The translations under genes were made by a program, and so were the position numbers. Source: Oscillospiraceae bacterium (GTDB lineage: Bacteria; Bacillota; Clostridia; Oscillospirales; Ruminococcaceae). Taken from it: a DNA stretch of 49,304 bases. The stretch is from positions 93,076 through 142,379 of the forward strand of contig JAGHIE010000005.1 in assembly GCA_017887325.1 (NCBI GenBank). Direction: 5' to 3'. The notes under the pieces were generated by a model. It did no database searches. It had not been told where the DNA came from and worked only from the letters and a program-made list of their open reading frames with translations. The stretch's first letter is position 1; every line of letters begins with the position of its first letter. This document shows, piece by piece, positions 1-8,838 of the stretch.

Positions 1-1
1 C

Positions 2-154
2 ACGCTCTAAATCATTATTGTCCATTACACGATCTTGTACAACTTGATTTTCTCTAAAAGCGCCACCTTGTTTTAACATTTCGTCAACAAGAGTAGTTTT
101 ACCATGGTCAACGTGTGCTACGATTGCAATGTTTCTTAAATCTTCTCTAATCAA
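2..154 (-). CDS. typA: TypA/BipA GTPase, N-terminal part (gene continues beyond window)
   Basis: Only the first 51 codons lie in the window. The N-terminus reads [20 protein letters not shown], the G1/P-loop of translational GTPases in the AHVDHGKT form, followed by [17 protein letters not shown] and a VMDNNDLE stretch typical of TypA/BipA switch I. TypA is a ribosome-associated EF-G-like GTPase involved in ribosome assembly and stress adaptation. The start is a TTG (152-154), chosen because a strong AAAGGAG lies at 163-169 and no in-frame ATG precedes the G1 motif. LepA or EF-G is less likely, since the residues after the P-loop match TypA. Confidence 0.9.
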   Translation of the reverse strand, partial: MIREDLRNIAIVAHVDHGKTTLVDEMLKQGGAFRENQVVQDRVMDNNDLER

Positions 155-313
155 AGCTATTACTCCTTTATATAATATATCCCGTCAATAAATTCTCATA
201 CTATTTTATTATAATTATATTGACTAAAAAATTCTACTTTTTTTATACATATCAGAAAAATTTTGTAACAATACATACAAAAATATTATTTATTATAATA
301 TATTTTGTCAAAA

Positions 314-353
314 TTTTAAGCTGTTCTAATTTTAATATTAAAACAGCTTAAAA
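314..353 (-). terminator. Intrinsic terminator after tex
   Basis: A perfect 12-bp inverted repeat (TTTTAAGCTGTT at 314-325, its complement at 342-353) lies directly after the tex stop codon on the minus strand and is followed by an A/T-rich tract. It is the probable end of the tex transcript. The remaining space (155-313) must hold the typA promoter; no convincing -35/-10 pair was picked out there. Confidence 0.7.
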
Positions 354-358
354 TAATT

Positions 359-2500
359 TTATTGTGGTTTTTTCATAGTTAGTGAAATTCTTTTTTTATT
401 AATATCAACACTCATTACCCATACTGTAACAATATCACCTACATTAACTACTTCTAATGGGTGTTTAATATATTTATCACATATTTGTGATAAATGTACT
501 AAACCGTCTTGATGAACTCCTATGTCAACAAATGCTCCAAAATCTATTACATTTCTAATAGTCCCTTTTAATTCCATACCCGGTTTTAAATCTTTCAAAT
601 CTAAAACATCTGTTCTAAGTAGTGGTTTTGGAAGTTCATCTCTTGGGTCACGACCTGGTTTTAAAAGTTCTTTTATTATATCTTGCAGAGTAGGCTCACC
701 AATTTCTAACTCTTTAGCAATATTAGATAAACCTATTTTATTTACTCTTTGCTCTAATTCAGATATATTAAAATGTTTAACATCGTCCAAAGTATAATCA
801 CAAATTTTCAAAAGTTTTTCTGTTGCTTTGTATGATTCTGGGTGAACACCTGTATTATCAAGCACATTATCAGATTCTGATACTCTTAAAAATCCAGCAC
901 ATTGTGTAAATGCTTTTGCACCCAATTTATTAACTTTCATTAATTCTTTTCTATTTTTGAAAGCACCATTTTCTTCTCTATACTTAACAATATTTTTAGC
1001 TATACCACTATTTACTCCAGAAACTCTTTCTAATAAAGGGCCTGAAGCTGTATTTAAATCAACACCTACACTATTAACACAGTCTTCAACTACTCCACCT
1101 AAAGCCTCATCTAATTTAGATTTTGTCATGTCATGTTGATATTGTCCAACACCGATAGCTTTAGGATCTATTTTAACAAGTTCTGCTAATGGGTCTTGTA
1201 ATCTTCTTGCAATAGACACAGCACTTCTTAATGATACATCAAAATCTGGGAATTCTTCTGCAGCAATTTTAGAAGCAGAATAAACAGAAGCACCTGCTTC
1301 TGAAACAACCATATAAGAAACTTTTTCATCAATTTCTTTTAGTAGTTCTGCTACTAAAATTTCGCTTTCTCTTGAAGCAGTTCCGTTACCAATGGCAATA
1401 ATTTGAACATTGTGTTTTTTAATCAAATCTTTTAGTATTGCTTTAGGTTTGTCATCTTTACCATTAAAATATGGATAAATAATAGTTGTATCTAAAACAT
1501 TTCCTATACCGTCAACTACTGCTAATTTGCACCCATGTTTATATCCAGGGTCAAAGCCTAAAGTAATAGCATTTTTCACCGGTGGTTGCATTAAAAGTTT
1601 TTCTAAGTTTACAGCAAAAACTTTTATAGCTTGTTCTTTTGCTGTATCTGATAAAGTGTTTCTTATTTCTCTTTCTAATGAAGGAAAAATTAGTCTTGTA
1701 AAACTATCTAAAGCTACATCTTTTATAATGTTTGATAATTCATTATTATTTGTAACATATCTTGAATTTATCATTTCAACACAATCTTCAATATTAACTT
1801 TTAAAGAAACTTTTAAAAAGCCATCTCTTTCCCCACGATCAATAGCTAAAATTCTATGCCCTACAATTTTATTTGCAGGTTCTGAGTATTCATAGTACAT
1901 AGAATAAACACTATCTTGTTCTTTATCTGTTGCTTTTGTTTCTATCAATGCATTTCTAAAAATATATAATCTTAAATTTTTTCTTAGAGTTGCATCGTCT
2001 GACATATTTTCAGCAATAATATCCATTGCTCCTTGTATTGCACTTTCAACATCTTTTACTTCTTCTGTTAAAAACTCTTTTGCAACTTCTTTTATATCCA
2101 CATTATTTTCTTGTTTTAATAAAATTTCTGATAAAGGTTCTAATCCCTTATCTCTTGCGTCAGATGCTCTTGTTCTTCTTTTTTGTTTATATGGTCTGTA
2201 CAAGTCTTCAACTTCTGTCAAAGTTTTTGCATTATCTATAGCTTTTTGTAATTCTTCTGTCATTTTTTCTTGTGATATTATAGAATTACAAACTTCTTCT
2301 TTTCTTTTTTCTAAACCTCTTAAATAATTTAATCTGTCAGTAATTTCTCTTAAAACTTGATCGTCTAAAGAGTTTGTAAGTTCTTTTCTATAACGAGCAA
2401 TAAAAGGAATAGTATTTCCCTCATCTAGCATAGAAACTGTATTTGATATATATTTTTCTTGTATTTTAAATTCTTCAGATAATTGTTTTATTATATCCAT
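359..2500 (-). CDS. tex: Tex family transcription accessory protein
   Basis: A 713-residue protein with the full Tex architecture: an N-terminal helix-rich region, a YqgF/RNase H-like domain beginning near residue 315 (TLGFDPGYKHGCK), helix-hairpin-helix repeats around 490-555 (SGPLLERVSGVNSGIA), and a C-terminal S1 RNA-binding domain from about 640 (GTIRNVIDFGAFVDIGVHQD). Tex proteins bind nucleic acid and associate with transcription elongation; in Firmicutes the exact role is not settled. Length matches the family. The ATG start is preceded by AAAGGGGA. It is monocistronic: a terminator follows it, and the operon upstream ends with its own terminator. Confidence 0.95.
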   Translation of the reverse strand: MDIIKQLSEEFKIQEKYISNTVSMLDEGNTIPFIARYRKELTNSLDDQVLREITDRLNYLRGLEKRKEEVCNSIISQEKMTEELQKAIDNAKTLTEVEDLYRPYKQKRRTRASDARDKGLEPLSEILLKQENNVDIKEVAKEFLTEEVKDVESAIQGAMDIIAENMSDDATLRKNLRLYIFRNALIETKATDKEQDSVYSMYYEYSEPANKIVGHRILAIDRGERDGFLKVSLKVNIEDCVEMINSRYVTNNNELSNIIKDVALDSFTRLIFPSLEREIRNTLSDTAKEQAIKVFAVNLEKLLMQPPVKNAITLGFDPGYKHGCKLAVVDGIGNVLDTTIIYPYFNGKDDKPKAILKDLIKKHNVQIIAIGNGTASRESEILVAELLKEIDEKVSYMVVSEAGASVYSASKIAAEEFPDFDVSLRSAVSIARRLQDPLAELVKIDPKAIGVGQYQHDMTKSKLDEALGGVVEDCVNSVGVDLNTASGPLLERVSGVNSGIAKNIVKYREENGAFKNRKELMKVNKLGAKAFTQCAGFLRVSESDNVLDNTGVHPESYKATEKLLKICDYTLDDVKHFNISELEQRVNKIGLSNIAKELEIGEPTLQDIIKELLKPGRDPRDELPKPLLRTDVLDLKDLKPGMELKGTIRNVIDFGAFVDIGVHQDGLVHLSQICDKYIKHPLEVVNVGDIVTVWVMSVDINKKRISLTMKKPQ

Positions 2501-2568
2501 TTAATAGTCCCCTTTAAAATTCATACTAAGCTAGATTATACGATAAAATTATTATGATTATATTAACA

Positions 2569-2602
2569 AAAAAGCTAATTACTTAATAGTAATTAGCTTT
2601 TT
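2569..2602 (-). terminator. Terminator of the ABC/GldG/DUF4340 operon
   Basis: A perfect 14-bp stem (AAAAAGCTAATTAC at 2569-2582 and its complement at 2589-2602, 6-nt loop) sits just past the DUF4340 stop. On the minus strand it ends in a T run, so it closes the four-gene operon before the tex promoter. Confidence 0.85.
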
Positions 2603-2608
2603 ATATAT

Positions 2609-4081
2609 TTACCAATCAGTGTCTACTGCTTTACCTGATAATAAATTTTGTGTTTCTTTTACTAGTTTATCATAATAAGCTATACGACCTTCATATTTAG
2701 CTTCGCCATTAATTGCAACTATCATTCTTCTATTTTCTGCTTGGTATAACTCTATTTTATCAGAACCACCATCAGTATATAGATATTCAATACTAGCAAC
2801 TAAATCGCCTTTTGTATTATCATAATTGATTTTTTCTACAGATGCACTTAATAATAATTGATAATATTTTCTAAATATGTCTAAATCTAATTCTTTGCCA
2901 TCATAAACAACTTTAGTTGTTTGAAGACTTTCTTCTCCAGAATCTTCATCTTTAACTTTTTCATTTGTTAAATCGTATTTATAAGTTTTTCCGTCTAACA
3001 TTACATTTACTGTTTTAACATCTGTTATAGATGGAACTATAGCAAGACCACTAATCATATCGTCTGCTGTTACTGTCATAAATACTAAAGTTTCTTCCGA
3101 AGCATTATAAACTAAACCATTATTATCAACTAAAACTCTGTATTCCCCACTCTCAGCTTTATTACCAACTGTTATGGTTTTTGTTTTTCCTGAATATTGT
3201 ACAGTAAATTTAGCTGTTGGTTTATCAAATCCATATTCACTAGCTTTAGATGAATCATAAATTGCTTCAACTTTACTTGCTGACATACCAAAAATTTTAG
3301 CCATGTACTCACTATCTATTTGATAGTTTATATCACTTTCAATAGGTGATACCATTTTATATATTGATGAATAAGCTAATTGTTCTGTATTATCATTTGG
3401 TAATAATTTTATCTTAGCTGGTAAATCGCTTCTTTCTAATTCAAAGCTTGTGATTTTTGGTGTTTGTGTTGTGCCATCTTCCAAAGTTTCTGTTTCTGCT
3501 GGAATTAATGTTGTGTCTAGAAAATCAACATAATTACTATTAAATAAATTAGCAATTGATGAATCTATTGTGTATAAAGCTTCATCTCCGTCTATCATAG
3601 TATAGAAAGAGCCATCTGGAGCTTCACTACCAACATTTATAGTGTATGTTTTATCCACAGTTTCATAAGTTACAACACTGCTAGGTTTATCTAATCCATA
3701 TTTAGACAAGTCTTCAACTTTGTCTTCAATTTTACTAGATGAATATAGCTTGTTAACATTTGATACTAATGATGTAACACTTGATTCTTTTTGTGTGTAT
3801 TTTTCTAATTCATTAATAACATATTTATAATCTTTTTCTCCATCAGCACCTTGTATTTCAACACTTTTTATGGAGTATTCACTACTTGAGTTTTTTACTT
3901 TAATAGATTTATAATTATCTAATTTTTCATCTATTAAAGCATCTTGTGAAATATCTGAACTTGATGAAGATGTTCCTTCATCTTGTTTTTTAGGTTCTGT
4001 TACCTTTAATACTACAAGTACAGCTACTAATAATACTACTACAACAGCACCTATTATAAGTGTTTTTACTTTACTTGTCAT
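2609..4081 (-). CDS. DUF4340 domain protein, membrane-anchored, last gene of ABC operon
   Basis: A 490-residue protein with one N-terminal membrane segment (about 8-27), a Ser-rich linker, then two similar beta-rich modules. Each carries the DUF4340 pattern: a YGLDKPSSVV-like or YGFDKPTAKF motif followed by a TINVG/TITVG segment, a SGEYRVLVD or DGSFYTMIDG turn, and a V/LVYNAS-type strand. The family has no established biochemical role and is usually found beside Gld-type ABC transporters. It starts 2 nt after the GldG-like stop, with GGAGG about 10 nt before its ATG, so translation is probably coupled. It likely forms an extracytoplasmic part of the same complex. Confidence 0.85.
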   Translation of the reverse strand: MTSKVKTLIIGAVVVVLLVAVLVVLKVTEPKKQDEGTSSSSSDISQDALIDEKLDNYKSIKVKNSSSEYSIKSVEIQGADGEKDYKYVINELEKYTQKESSVTSLVSNVNKLYSSSKIEDKVEDLSKYGLDKPSSVVTYETVDKTYTINVGSEAPDGSFYTMIDGDEALYTIDSSIANLFNSNYVDFLDTTLIPAETETLEDGTTQTPKITSFELERSDLPAKIKLLPNDNTEQLAYSSIYKMVSPIESDINYQIDSEYMAKIFGMSASKVEAIYDSSKASEYGFDKPTAKFTVQYSGKTKTITVGNKAESGEYRVLVDNNGLVYNASEETLVFMTVTADDMISGLAIVPSITDVKTVNVMLDGKTYKYDLTNEKVKDEDSGEESLQTTKVVYDGKELDLDIFRKYYQLLLSASVEKINYDNTKGDLVASIEYLYTDGGSDKIELYQAENRRMIVAINGEAKYEGRIAYYDKLVKETQNLLSGKAVDTDW

Positions 4082-4083
4082 TA

Positions 4084-5565
4084 TTATCTATTCCTCCTAC
4101 GAACAAATACTACAACACTTAGTATTAATGTAACTAAAGGAACCAATATAACAAATACAAATCTAATAACATTATATTTTTCTAAAGTCAAGTTTTGTAA
4201 TTTTTCAGCATTAAAGCTTACTGATGAAATATTGATATTATCTTCTTTACCAGATAATTTATTGATTAAATTTACTGTATATTCGTTGTTATTTAAAGAA
4301 GCGTCTGCTGTGTATTGTTCATTAAACATACCTAAACTACTAAATGCAACAACATTAGATGTTAAAGCTGTAGAACCATCATATTTTGTACGGCTTCCTA
4401 AAACAGCTAAATTTTGACTTGATTTTTCAGCTTTATTAATATCAAAGTTTTCAGCTTTTTGTTCATCTGTTGGAATAATAACAGTTGATTCTTTAGAACT
4501 CATTAAAACTTCTGTTTTTCTGTTACCATCTTCAGTAAATGTTGTTTCTATAGGTCTTGGTCTATTTACTAAAACAGGTAATGTATTATCTCTTAAATCT
4601 TTTGTGTAATCTTCTGCAACTAAATCTGCAGCATATACAAATCCAATTCTATCATAGATATTTTTTGCATCTGTTTCAAACACTACACCTTCATTGAATT
4701 TGATACCCCATTCAGCTAAAAAGCTATCCAATTTTGGAAGTTCTTTTTGACTGTAATCTCCAACATAAATAAGAGTTTTTCCAAATTTACCGTCATTATC
4801 TAAGAAAGCATCTAATTTTTTAAGTTCTGCATCTGTATAGTCAGTGCTTGGTGCAGCTAATATAGCTATATTAGCTTCTTTATCAATATCTTCTGTTGTA
4901 ATATTTTGTTCAACAACTTCATAGTTGTTATCTGTCAATAAAGAATTTATTCCTGCAGAATCCATTTCTCCATGACCTTTTAATACAACAGCTTTTGATA
5001 AAGTATCATCAGCAGTATACATAATAGCTGAAGTTAAACCTTTTTCAGCACTTGAAAAATAGTATGATTGACCTGAATTTGATTGAGATACTTCAATAAA
5101 ATCTTCAAGTGTTATAACTTTTGTTCTTTTATCTGATTCTACAATAATACTGTATGTAGTAACATTATAGTCAGTATATTGTTTTTGTACTTCAGGATTT
5201 TTCATCAAATCAACATACTCAACTTTAATTTTAGAATTTAATTGTTGATAGTCTTTTAATAATTCATATGTTTGTTTACCATAAGGTTGTCCACCTGCTG
5301 TTAAATTTAACATATCACTTTCAGGATAACAAACTGTTATTTTTACATCTGTATCTAAATTTTTAATATATTCTTTAGAATCTTCTGTTAATTCATAAAT
5401 CTTACTGTCTGTTAAATCCACACTTGCTGGAAATCTATCCAACACCATATTAACAATTATATTAACAATTATTACAGCTACAACAAATAAAGCTGTCATA
5501 ACTGTCGCCATTGTTCCGTGTTTAAAACGACGACTTTTAAATACACTTAAATCTATTTTTTTCAT
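4084..5565 (-). CDS. GldG-like ABC transporter auxiliary protein
   Basis: A 493-residue protein with a membrane segment near 19-42, a large extracytoplasmic region and a second membrane helix near the C-terminus (about 467-487) followed by a basic RRRNR tail. The start of the external domain (SVDLTDSKIYELTEDSKEYIK, then DVKITVCYPESD) is the conserved opening of the GldG/ABC_transp_aux family, and a later AILAAPSTDYTDAELKKL segment fits as well. In gliding Bacteroidetes, GldG acts with GldA and GldF; in Clostridia the transported substrate is unknown. AAGGAG precedes the ATG, and the permease gene ends 13 nt upstream. Confidence 0.85.
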   Translation of the reverse strand: MKKIDLSVFKSRRFKHGTMATVMTALFVVAVIIVNIIVNMVLDRFPASVDLTDSKIYELTEDSKEYIKNLDTDVKITVCYPESDMLNLTAGGQPYGKQTYELLKDYQQLNSKIKVEYVDLMKNPEVQKQYTDYNVTTYSIIVESDKRTKVITLEDFIEVSQSNSGQSYYFSSAEKGLTSAIMYTADDTLSKAVVLKGHGEMDSAGINSLLTDNNYEVVEQNITTEDIDKEANIAILAAPSTDYTDAELKKLDAFLDNDGKFGKTLIYVGDYSQKELPKLDSFLAEWGIKFNEGVVFETDAKNIYDRIGFVYAADLVAEDYTKDLRDNTLPVLVNRPRPIETTFTEDGNRKTEVLMSSKESTVIIPTDEQKAENFDINKAEKSSQNLAVLGSRTKYDGSTALTSNVVAFSSLGMFNEQYTADASLNNNEYTVNLINKLSGKEDNINISSVSFNAEKLQNLTLEKYNVIRFVFVILVPLVTLILSVVVFVRRRNR

Positions 5566-5578
5566 TTTATCTTACTCC

Positions 5579-6289
5579 TTAACCCCAACGTTTTTTCTCT
5601 AACACTCTAACTGTAAGGAAATTGAATACAGCCATGACACTTAAAAAGAATACAACATGTGAAAGATCAAGGATTCCTGATGTAAAATCTCTATATCGTG
5701 TCATAAAAGATAAATTAGATAATATATTAGCTAAGAAATTAGATTGTGAAGATAGTGAACTAACAAAACTATCAACCATCATAATCATAAACATTGTAGC
5801 AAAGCCTAATATAGCAGCTACCATTTGGCTTTCTGTAAGAGATGAAATAAATAAACCTATAGCAATTAAAGCTCCAGCCAATAAAATTGTACCCACTAAA
5901 TTACCAAAAAACATTGACCATTGTGGAGTTGTTGCCATTGATGACAATACTATAAAGTAAACAATTGTACTAGCTAAAGCAACGCCGAACAAAGCAAGAG
6001 CTGCTAAAAATTTGCCCCAAACAATTCCTGATAATGAAACAGGTGCTGTTAATAAAGCTTGGTCTGTTTTTAAACGCTTATCTTCACTCATTAAGCGCAT
6101 AGTTAAAATTGGCATTGTAAATAAAATGATAGTGAATAAGTTTGCATAAATATTTGATATTTCATTTGTTCCATATGCTACTTGTAAAGATAAATATTGT
6201 CCACCAAAGAAAAAGAATATAGTTAAATATATATATCCTAATGGTGATTTAAAATAAGCCTGTAGCTCTCTTCTAAATATCGCTTGCAT
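5579..6289 (-). CDS. ABC transporter permease, GldF/ABC-2 type
   Basis: A 236-residue polytopic membrane protein with about six hydrophobic segments. It opens with AIFRRELQAYFKSPLGYIYL, the usual start of ABC-2/GldF-type permeases, and has the conserved LTMRLMSEDKRLKTDQALL cytoplasmic stretch followed by TAPVSLSGIVWGKFLAAL. It pairs with the ATPase upstream: the ATPase stop and this ATG share one base (TAATG), and its ribosome binding site GGAGG lies inside the last codons of the ATPase, so the two are translationally coupled. Confidence 0.9.
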   Translation of the reverse strand: MQAIFRRELQAYFKSPLGYIYLTIFFFFGGQYLSLQVAYGTNEISNIYANLFTIILFTMPILTMRLMSEDKRLKTDQALLTAPVSLSGIVWGKFLAALALFGVALASTIVYFIVLSSMATTPQWSMFFGNLVGTILLAGALIAIGLFISSLTESQMVAAILGFATMFMIMMVDSFVSSLSSQSNFLANILSNLSFMTRYRDFTSGILDLSHVVFFLSVMAVFNFLTVRVLEKKRWG

Positions 6290-7470
6290 TATAAAGAACC
6301 TCCATCTTTTTCTTTATTTTCTTCCTCATGTTGTTCTTCAACATTTGTTGTATCTTCTTGAACATCTTCTTGACCATCTTCTTGTGGTTTTTGTTCAAAA
6401 GTCATATCTCCAATTGTATCATCATAAAGCTTGTCAAGTTCTTCTTGCATTTGGCTATCTTCTTGTGATTCTTCTTCATTTTCAAATTCATATTCTTCGT
6501 ATTCTTCATAATCATCTGTAATATAAGCATTATCTCTTGTAATTTTCAAGAATATTTCTTCCAATGTTAATTGACTGCTTCTTAATGCCATAATAGGCCA
6601 GTTTCGTGCTGATAATCTAGCAAATAATTCTTCTCTAACATCAACACCTTCTACACCTTCAATATTAAATTCAAAAATACCTTCTTCTTTTTCTCCTAAA
6701 GATTGATATTTTTGAATAACATTTGGCATAGATGCTAACATTATTAAAACATCATCTTCTGGTGCTTTAATTCTAATTGTATAATTTAAGTCATCAGAGA
6801 ATTTTTCTGACAAATTAGTTTCTGTATCATCAGCAACTACTTGTCCTTTATTAATAATAATAACTCTGTCACATACTGCTTGTATTTCAGGTAAAATATG
6901 TGAGGATAATATTACAGTATGATTTTCACTTAAATTCTTTATAAGAGTTCTTATTTCAATAATTTGTTTAGGGTCCAAACCTACTGTTGGTTCGTCCAAA
7001 ATTAATACTTCAGGATTTCCTAATAATGCTTGAGCTATACCAACACGTTGTTTATAACCTTTTGATAAGTTTTTAATAATTCTTCCTCTTACATTTGTAA
7101 TTTTAACAAGTTCGCAAATTTCTGCCAAATGTTCTTTTCTAGTTTTATCTTCTAATCTAACCTTTTTTAAATCATACATAAAGTTTAAGTATTCATCTAC
7201 TGTCATATCTATGTATAGTGGTGGTTGTTCTGGCAAATACCCGATTTTCTTTTTAGCTTTTAATGGTTCATCTAGAATATCATAACCATCTATAACACAG
7301 CTACCAGATGTTGCTGATAGATAACCTGTTAAAATATTCATTGTAGTAGATTTACCAGCTCCATTAGGACCTAAAAAACCAACTATTTCTCCTTTGTTTA
7401 TTGTAAACGATACATCATTAACTGCTAATTTATCCCCATATCGTTTTTTAAGATTTTTAATTTCAATCAT
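6289..7470 (-). CDS. ABC transporter ATP-binding protein (GldA-like) with acidic C-terminal tail
   Basis: A 393-residue ATPase. Walker A is GPNGAGKST (34-42), the signature is LSKGYKQRVG, Walker B is VLILDEPTVGLDP, and the H-loop is SSHILPE. These complete the nucleotide-binding domain in about 230 residues, followed by the DrrA/CcmA-type C-terminal domain ending in the SLEEIF-like motif (QLTLEEIFLKI). Residues from about 325 to the end are unusual: a low-complexity, strongly acidic tail rich in E, D and Q with repeated short blocks (YEEYEEYEFENEEE, QEDGQEDVQED). Typical relatives end soon after the LEEIF motif. First gene of a four-gene operon; AAGGATAT precedes its ATG. Confidence 0.93.
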   Translation of the reverse strand: MIEIKNLKKRYGDKLAVNDVSFTINKGEIVGFLGPNGAGKSTTMNILTGYLSATSGSCVIDGYDILDEPLKAKKKIGYLPEQPPLYIDMTVDEYLNFMYDLKKVRLEDKTRKEHLAEICELVKITNVRGRIIKNLSKGYKQRVGIAQALLGNPEVLILDEPTVGLDPKQIIEIRTLIKNLSENHTVILSSHILPEIQAVCDRVIIINKGQVVADDTETNLSEKFSDDLNYTIRIKAPEDDVLIMLASMPNVIQKYQSLGEKEEGIFEFNIEGVEGVDVREELFARLSARNWPIMALRSSQLTLEEIFLKITRDNAYITDDYEEYEEYEFENEEESQEDSQMQEELDKLYDDTIGDMTFEQKPQEDGQEDVQEDTTNVEEQHEEENKEKDGGSL

Positions 7471-7585
7471 AAGGATATACCTCCATTTTTTTATGTTGTT
7501 ACCTAATTCCCAGATAACAGATACAATAAATAATATAACACATTTTATTAAAAAATACTACTAAGTTTTGTAATAAACTGTGAAA

Positions 7586-7610
7586 TAAATGTGATAAAAA
7601 AACACATTTA
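7586..7610. promoter_or_regulatory. Inverted repeat upstream of the ABC operon, possible operator
   Basis: TAAATGTG (7586-7593) and CACATTTA (7603-7610) form an 8-bp inverted repeat with 9 nt between, about 120 nt before the ATPase start. A clear sigma-A promoter could not be placed in 7471-7672, so a regulatory role is only a guess. In DNA this AT-rich, an 8-bp repeat could arise by chance. Confidence 0.25.
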
Positions 7611-7672
7611 AAACAATATGTATAAAATTTTTATGTAATTTTGATATACATTGACCAATATAAAAGCACGAC

Positions 7673-7712
7673 AAAAAAGCTATAAAATATAAATATATTT
7701 TATAGCTTTTTT
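7673..7712 (-). terminator. Terminator after galM
   Basis: A near-perfect 19-bp inverted repeat (AAAAAAGCTATAAAATATA at 7673-7691, complement 7694-7712) lies immediately downstream of the galM stop and yields a T run on the minus strand. It ends the galM transcript before the ABC operon promoter region. Confidence 0.85.
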
Positions 7713-7715
7713 ATT

Positions 7716-8753
7716 CTATGCTAAGCAAAATTTATATATTGTTTTATAATTATATGTTTGACCTGCTCTTAAAATAGCATCTCCCAAATGATTGTATGTT
7801 AAGCAGTTTGGAGTAAATTGTGTTTCTAGACAGAAACCTTGTCTTTTTTTATAATTTGCATTATCTTTAGCAACACATTCGTCCATACAGTTACCTGCAT
7901 AAAATTGAATAGCTGGTTTATTTGTATAAACTTCCATTTTAATTCCTGTTTTATCTCCTTGAGCTTCTGCTGCTATAGCAATTTCTTTGTCTTTAGTATT
8001 TAAAATAAAGTTATGGTCATACCCACTAGTTATATCTATATCTGGAACATTATCAATATCTTTTCCAACAACTCTAGCGCTTCTAAAGTCGAAAACAGTA
8101 CCGTCTACTTTACAAACTTCTCCAGTAGGACAACAATTTTCATCTACTGGTGTATAAAAATCAGAATACAATTTTAAAGTATGATTTACAATAGAACCAG
8201 AATTATGTCCGTTTAAGTTAAAATATGTGTGGTTTGTTAAGTTCATTACAGTATCTTTATCGCAATTTGCAGTGTATTCAATGCCCAATTCATTATCATC
8301 TGATAAAGTATATTTTACTGTAATTTCAGCTTTACCTGGAAAACCTTCTTCCATATCTTCGCTTGTAATTTTACAAACTAATCCATCTTCTTCTGCTGAA
8401 ATATCCCACATTTTTTTATCAAAACCTACATTACCACCATGTAAATTATTTTTGTTCTCATTATTTGCAACTTTATATTCTTTGCCATTTAAAATAAATT
8501 TTGCATTGGAAATTCTATTTGAATTTCTTCCTATTATAGCACCTAAATATCCACCATGGTTGATATAATCTTCTACATTATCATAACCACAAACAACATC
8601 TACTGTATCACCATTTTTATCTAATGTTCTAATAGCTACAATAGTTGCTCCATAATTCATTATATCTACTTGTGTTTTTCCATTAGACATTGTAAATAAT
8701 TTATTTTCTACACCATTTACAACACCAAAATCTTTACTAACAATTTCTAACAT
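7716..8753 (-). CDS. galM: Aldose 1-epimerase (mutarotase)
   Basis: A 345-residue protein with the galactose mutarotase signature: GGYLGAIIGRNSNRI (substrate pocket Arg/Asn), NLHGGNVGFDKKMWD, the catalytic His in NLTNHTYFNLNG (about 174), and the catalytic Glu in FCLETQFTPNCL (about 308). It interconverts alpha and beta anomers of galactose and glucose, feeding the Leloir pathway. Length is normal for the family. AAGGAG lies a few bases before the ATG. It is monocistronic, with its own promoter and terminator; no other gal gene is in the window. Confidence 0.93.
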   Translation of the reverse strand: MLEIVSKDFGVVNGVENKLFTMSNGKTQVDIMNYGATIVAIRTLDKNGDTVDVVCGYDNVEDYINHGGYLGAIIGRNSNRISNAKFILNGKEYKVANNENKNNLHGGNVGFDKKMWDISAEEDGLVCKITSEDMEEGFPGKAEITVKYTLSDDNELGIEYTANCDKDTVMNLTNHTYFNLNGHNSGSIVNHTLKLYSDFYTPVDENCCPTGEVCKVDGTVFDFRSARVVGKDIDNVPDIDITSGYDHNFILNTKDKEIAIAAEAQGDKTGIKMEVYTNKPAIQFYAGNCMDECVAKDNANYKKRQGFCLETQFTPNCLTYNHLGDAILRAGQTYNYKTIYKFCLA

Positions 8754-8790
8754 AAAAATTATCTCCTTACAAAAATAAACTATACTACTA

Positions 8791-8819
8791 ATTATAATTA
8801 ATAGTATAGCTTATTGCAA
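8791..8819 (-). promoter_or_regulatory. galM promoter with flanking inverted repeat
   Basis: On the minus strand TTGCAA (8814-8819), a 17-nt spacer and TATAAT (8791-8796) make a sigma-A-type promoter. CTATACTA (8780-8787) and TAGTATAG (8802-8809) form an 8-bp inverted repeat that brackets the -10 box, which suggests a repressor operator or a hairpin at the 5' end of the transcript. Confidence 0.55.
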
Positions 8820-8838
8820 TTGCTCGAGCACAATATAT

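Noticed and set aside
303-313. TTTTGTCAAAA, close to a Spo0A box
   Set aside because: A single site next to the tex terminator in very AT-rich DNA, far from the typA start; chance match is likely.
7578-7595. TGTGA repeated (CTGTGAAATAAATGTGA), resembling half of a CRP site
   Set aside because: The repeats are direct, not inverted, and CRP-type catabolite control of this form is not expected in Clostridia.
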